NCBI RefSeq assembly: GCF_002741035.1
Contig: NZ_CP016808.1
Location: 6,496,501 to 6,560,500, forward strand
Direction of reading: 5' to 3'
DNA: 64,000 nucleotides
Source: Paenibacillus sp. BIHB 4019
GTDB lineage: Bacteria > Bacillota > Bacilli > Paenibacillales > Paenibacillaceae
In this document: one piece after another, positions 63,402-64,000 of the stretch
How positions within the stretch are numbered: position 1 is the stretch's first letter
Layout: each line of letters opens with the position of its first letter
Position numbers and translations under genes: made by a program
The notes under the pieces: generated by a model
Databases searched by the model: none
Told to the model about the DNA's origin: nothing
The model's input: only the letters and a program-made list of their open reading frames with translations

Positions 63402-64000
63402 TGTAATAATCCCCTTATCGCTTCTTTCGCAACTAGTCGGTCATCAAACGGATGCGTAACGCCTCCGATAATTTGATAGGTTTCATGACCTTTCCCCGCA
63501 ATCAATACTACATCGCCAGGGCTTGCCATTTCAACCGCTTTTTCAATAGCGGCATGACGATCAACGAGCAGCTCATAGCGGCTCTTGTCCACACCGTCCT
63601 TCAAAAGCCCCGCCTCTACGTCCAGCAAAATGAGCTCAGGGTTCTCCGTACGAGGATTATCCGAGGTAATAATTGTATAATCGCTGTATTTGGCAGCAAT
63701 GGCTCCCATAATCGGACGCTTCGTCCGGTCGCGGTCGCCGCCGCAGCCAAATACGCAAATGATGCGAGGCGGTGCGAGCTCCTTGACCGCGCTCAGCACG
63801 TTGTCAAGCCCATCCGGCGTATGGGCATAGTCAACGATAACGGCAAAGTTTTGCCCAACGCTTACCGATTCCACGCGCCCCGGCACACCGGCCATTTTTT
63901 CCAGGCTCGCCTTGATTTGCTCAAGCGCTATTCCTTCAATCAAAGCCGCACTCATGGCCGCAAGCGCATTATACACATTAAACTTGCCGACCATCTTGAG
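63398..64000 (-). CDS. murE: UDP-N-acetylmuramoyl-tripeptide synthetase, C-terminal part (5' end outside window)
   Basis: The frame is open to the window edge, so only the last 200 residues or so are seen: the end of the central domain (GKFNVYNALAAMSAAL) and the C-terminal domain (VDYAHTPDGLDNVLSAVKEL, CVFGCGGDRDRTKRPIMG). The DNPRTENPE motif is the signature of meso-diaminopimelate-adding MurE; lysine-adding enzymes have a different sequence there. It agrees with dapL in this window. Confidence 0.95.
   Translation of the reverse strand, partial: LKMVGKFNVYNALAAMSAALIEGIALEQIKASLEKMAGVPGRVESVSVGQNFAVIVDYAHTPDGLDNVLSAVKELAPPRIICVFGCGGDRDRTKRPIMGAIAAKYSDYTIITSDNPRTENPELILLDVEAGLLKDGVDKSRYELLVDRHAAIEKAVEMASPGDVVLIAGKGHETYQIIGGVTHPFDDRLVAKEAIRGLLH

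Overview
The window reads as chromosome of a spore-forming, low-to-mid-GC Gram-positive bacterium of the Paenibacillaceae (Paenibacillus-like). It carries sigE, sigG, spoIIGA and a Ger spore-germinant receptor operon beside a Firmicutes dcw (division and cell-wall) cluster. It has an LL-diaminopimelate aminotransferase, a MurE with the DNPR signature of meso-DAP ligases, a PyrR-attenuated pyrimidine operon and a T-box-controlled ileS. Most genes lie on the minus strand.

Layout. (1) 1-16 kb is visibly more AT-rich and accessory. It holds the end of a MocR-type regulator, a BenE-type transporter with a flavin-oxidase-like partner, and a five-gene operon: membrane-anchored domain-permuted GH3, cytosolic GH3, GtrA-like protein, GT2 glycosyltransferase, UDP-galactopyranose mutase. 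A LytTR/GHKL two-component system lies just upstream. A LytTR-type operator of two identical 13-bp repeats, 21 bp apart, sits before the GH3 promoter, so the two-component system probably drives the glycan operon. The region ends in a small prophage remnant (endolysin-like gene) between an intact tRNA-Leu and a duplicated 3' half of the same tRNA. (2) 16-23.5 kb is an unusual ABC operon: ATPase, lipoprotein adaptor, FtsX-type permease, a second ATPase with an AbrB-like tail, and a sugar-type solute-binding lipoprotein. It lies behind an ECF-sigma-like promoter. (3) 23.6-32.7 kb is pyrR-pyrB-pyrC-carA-carB-pyrF-pyrE with a complete attenuator leader and no pyrK/pyrD. (4) 32.77-37 kb is a ger operon in order A-C-small membrane protein-B, behind a near-perfect sigma-G promoter divergent from pyr. 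(5) 37-49 kb holds dapL, rluD, lspA, a DksA/TraR-type zinc-finger protein, a DUF5665 protein, ileS, divIVA and the ylm genes with sepF. (6) 49-64 kb holds sigG, sigE, spoIIGA, ftsZ, ftsA, divIB, murA, murB, spoVE/ftsW, murD, mraY, murF and the 3' part of murE. murG is missing from its usual place between spoVE/ftsW and murB, where a 160-bp element with terminal inverted repeats lies instead.

The intergenic gaps carry a family of short structured repeats: a two-hairpin element in three copies, a nested TAAGC palindrome in three copies, and a shared TCAAGGTGAA terminus. These are the least explained signals in the conserved half. In the accessory half the strongest candidate for an undescribed system is the LytTR-controlled GH3/GtrA/GT2/Glf operon, followed by the ABC operon that combines efflux-type and uptake-type parts. 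All functional statements are inferred from sequence motifs read by eye; no database search was run.
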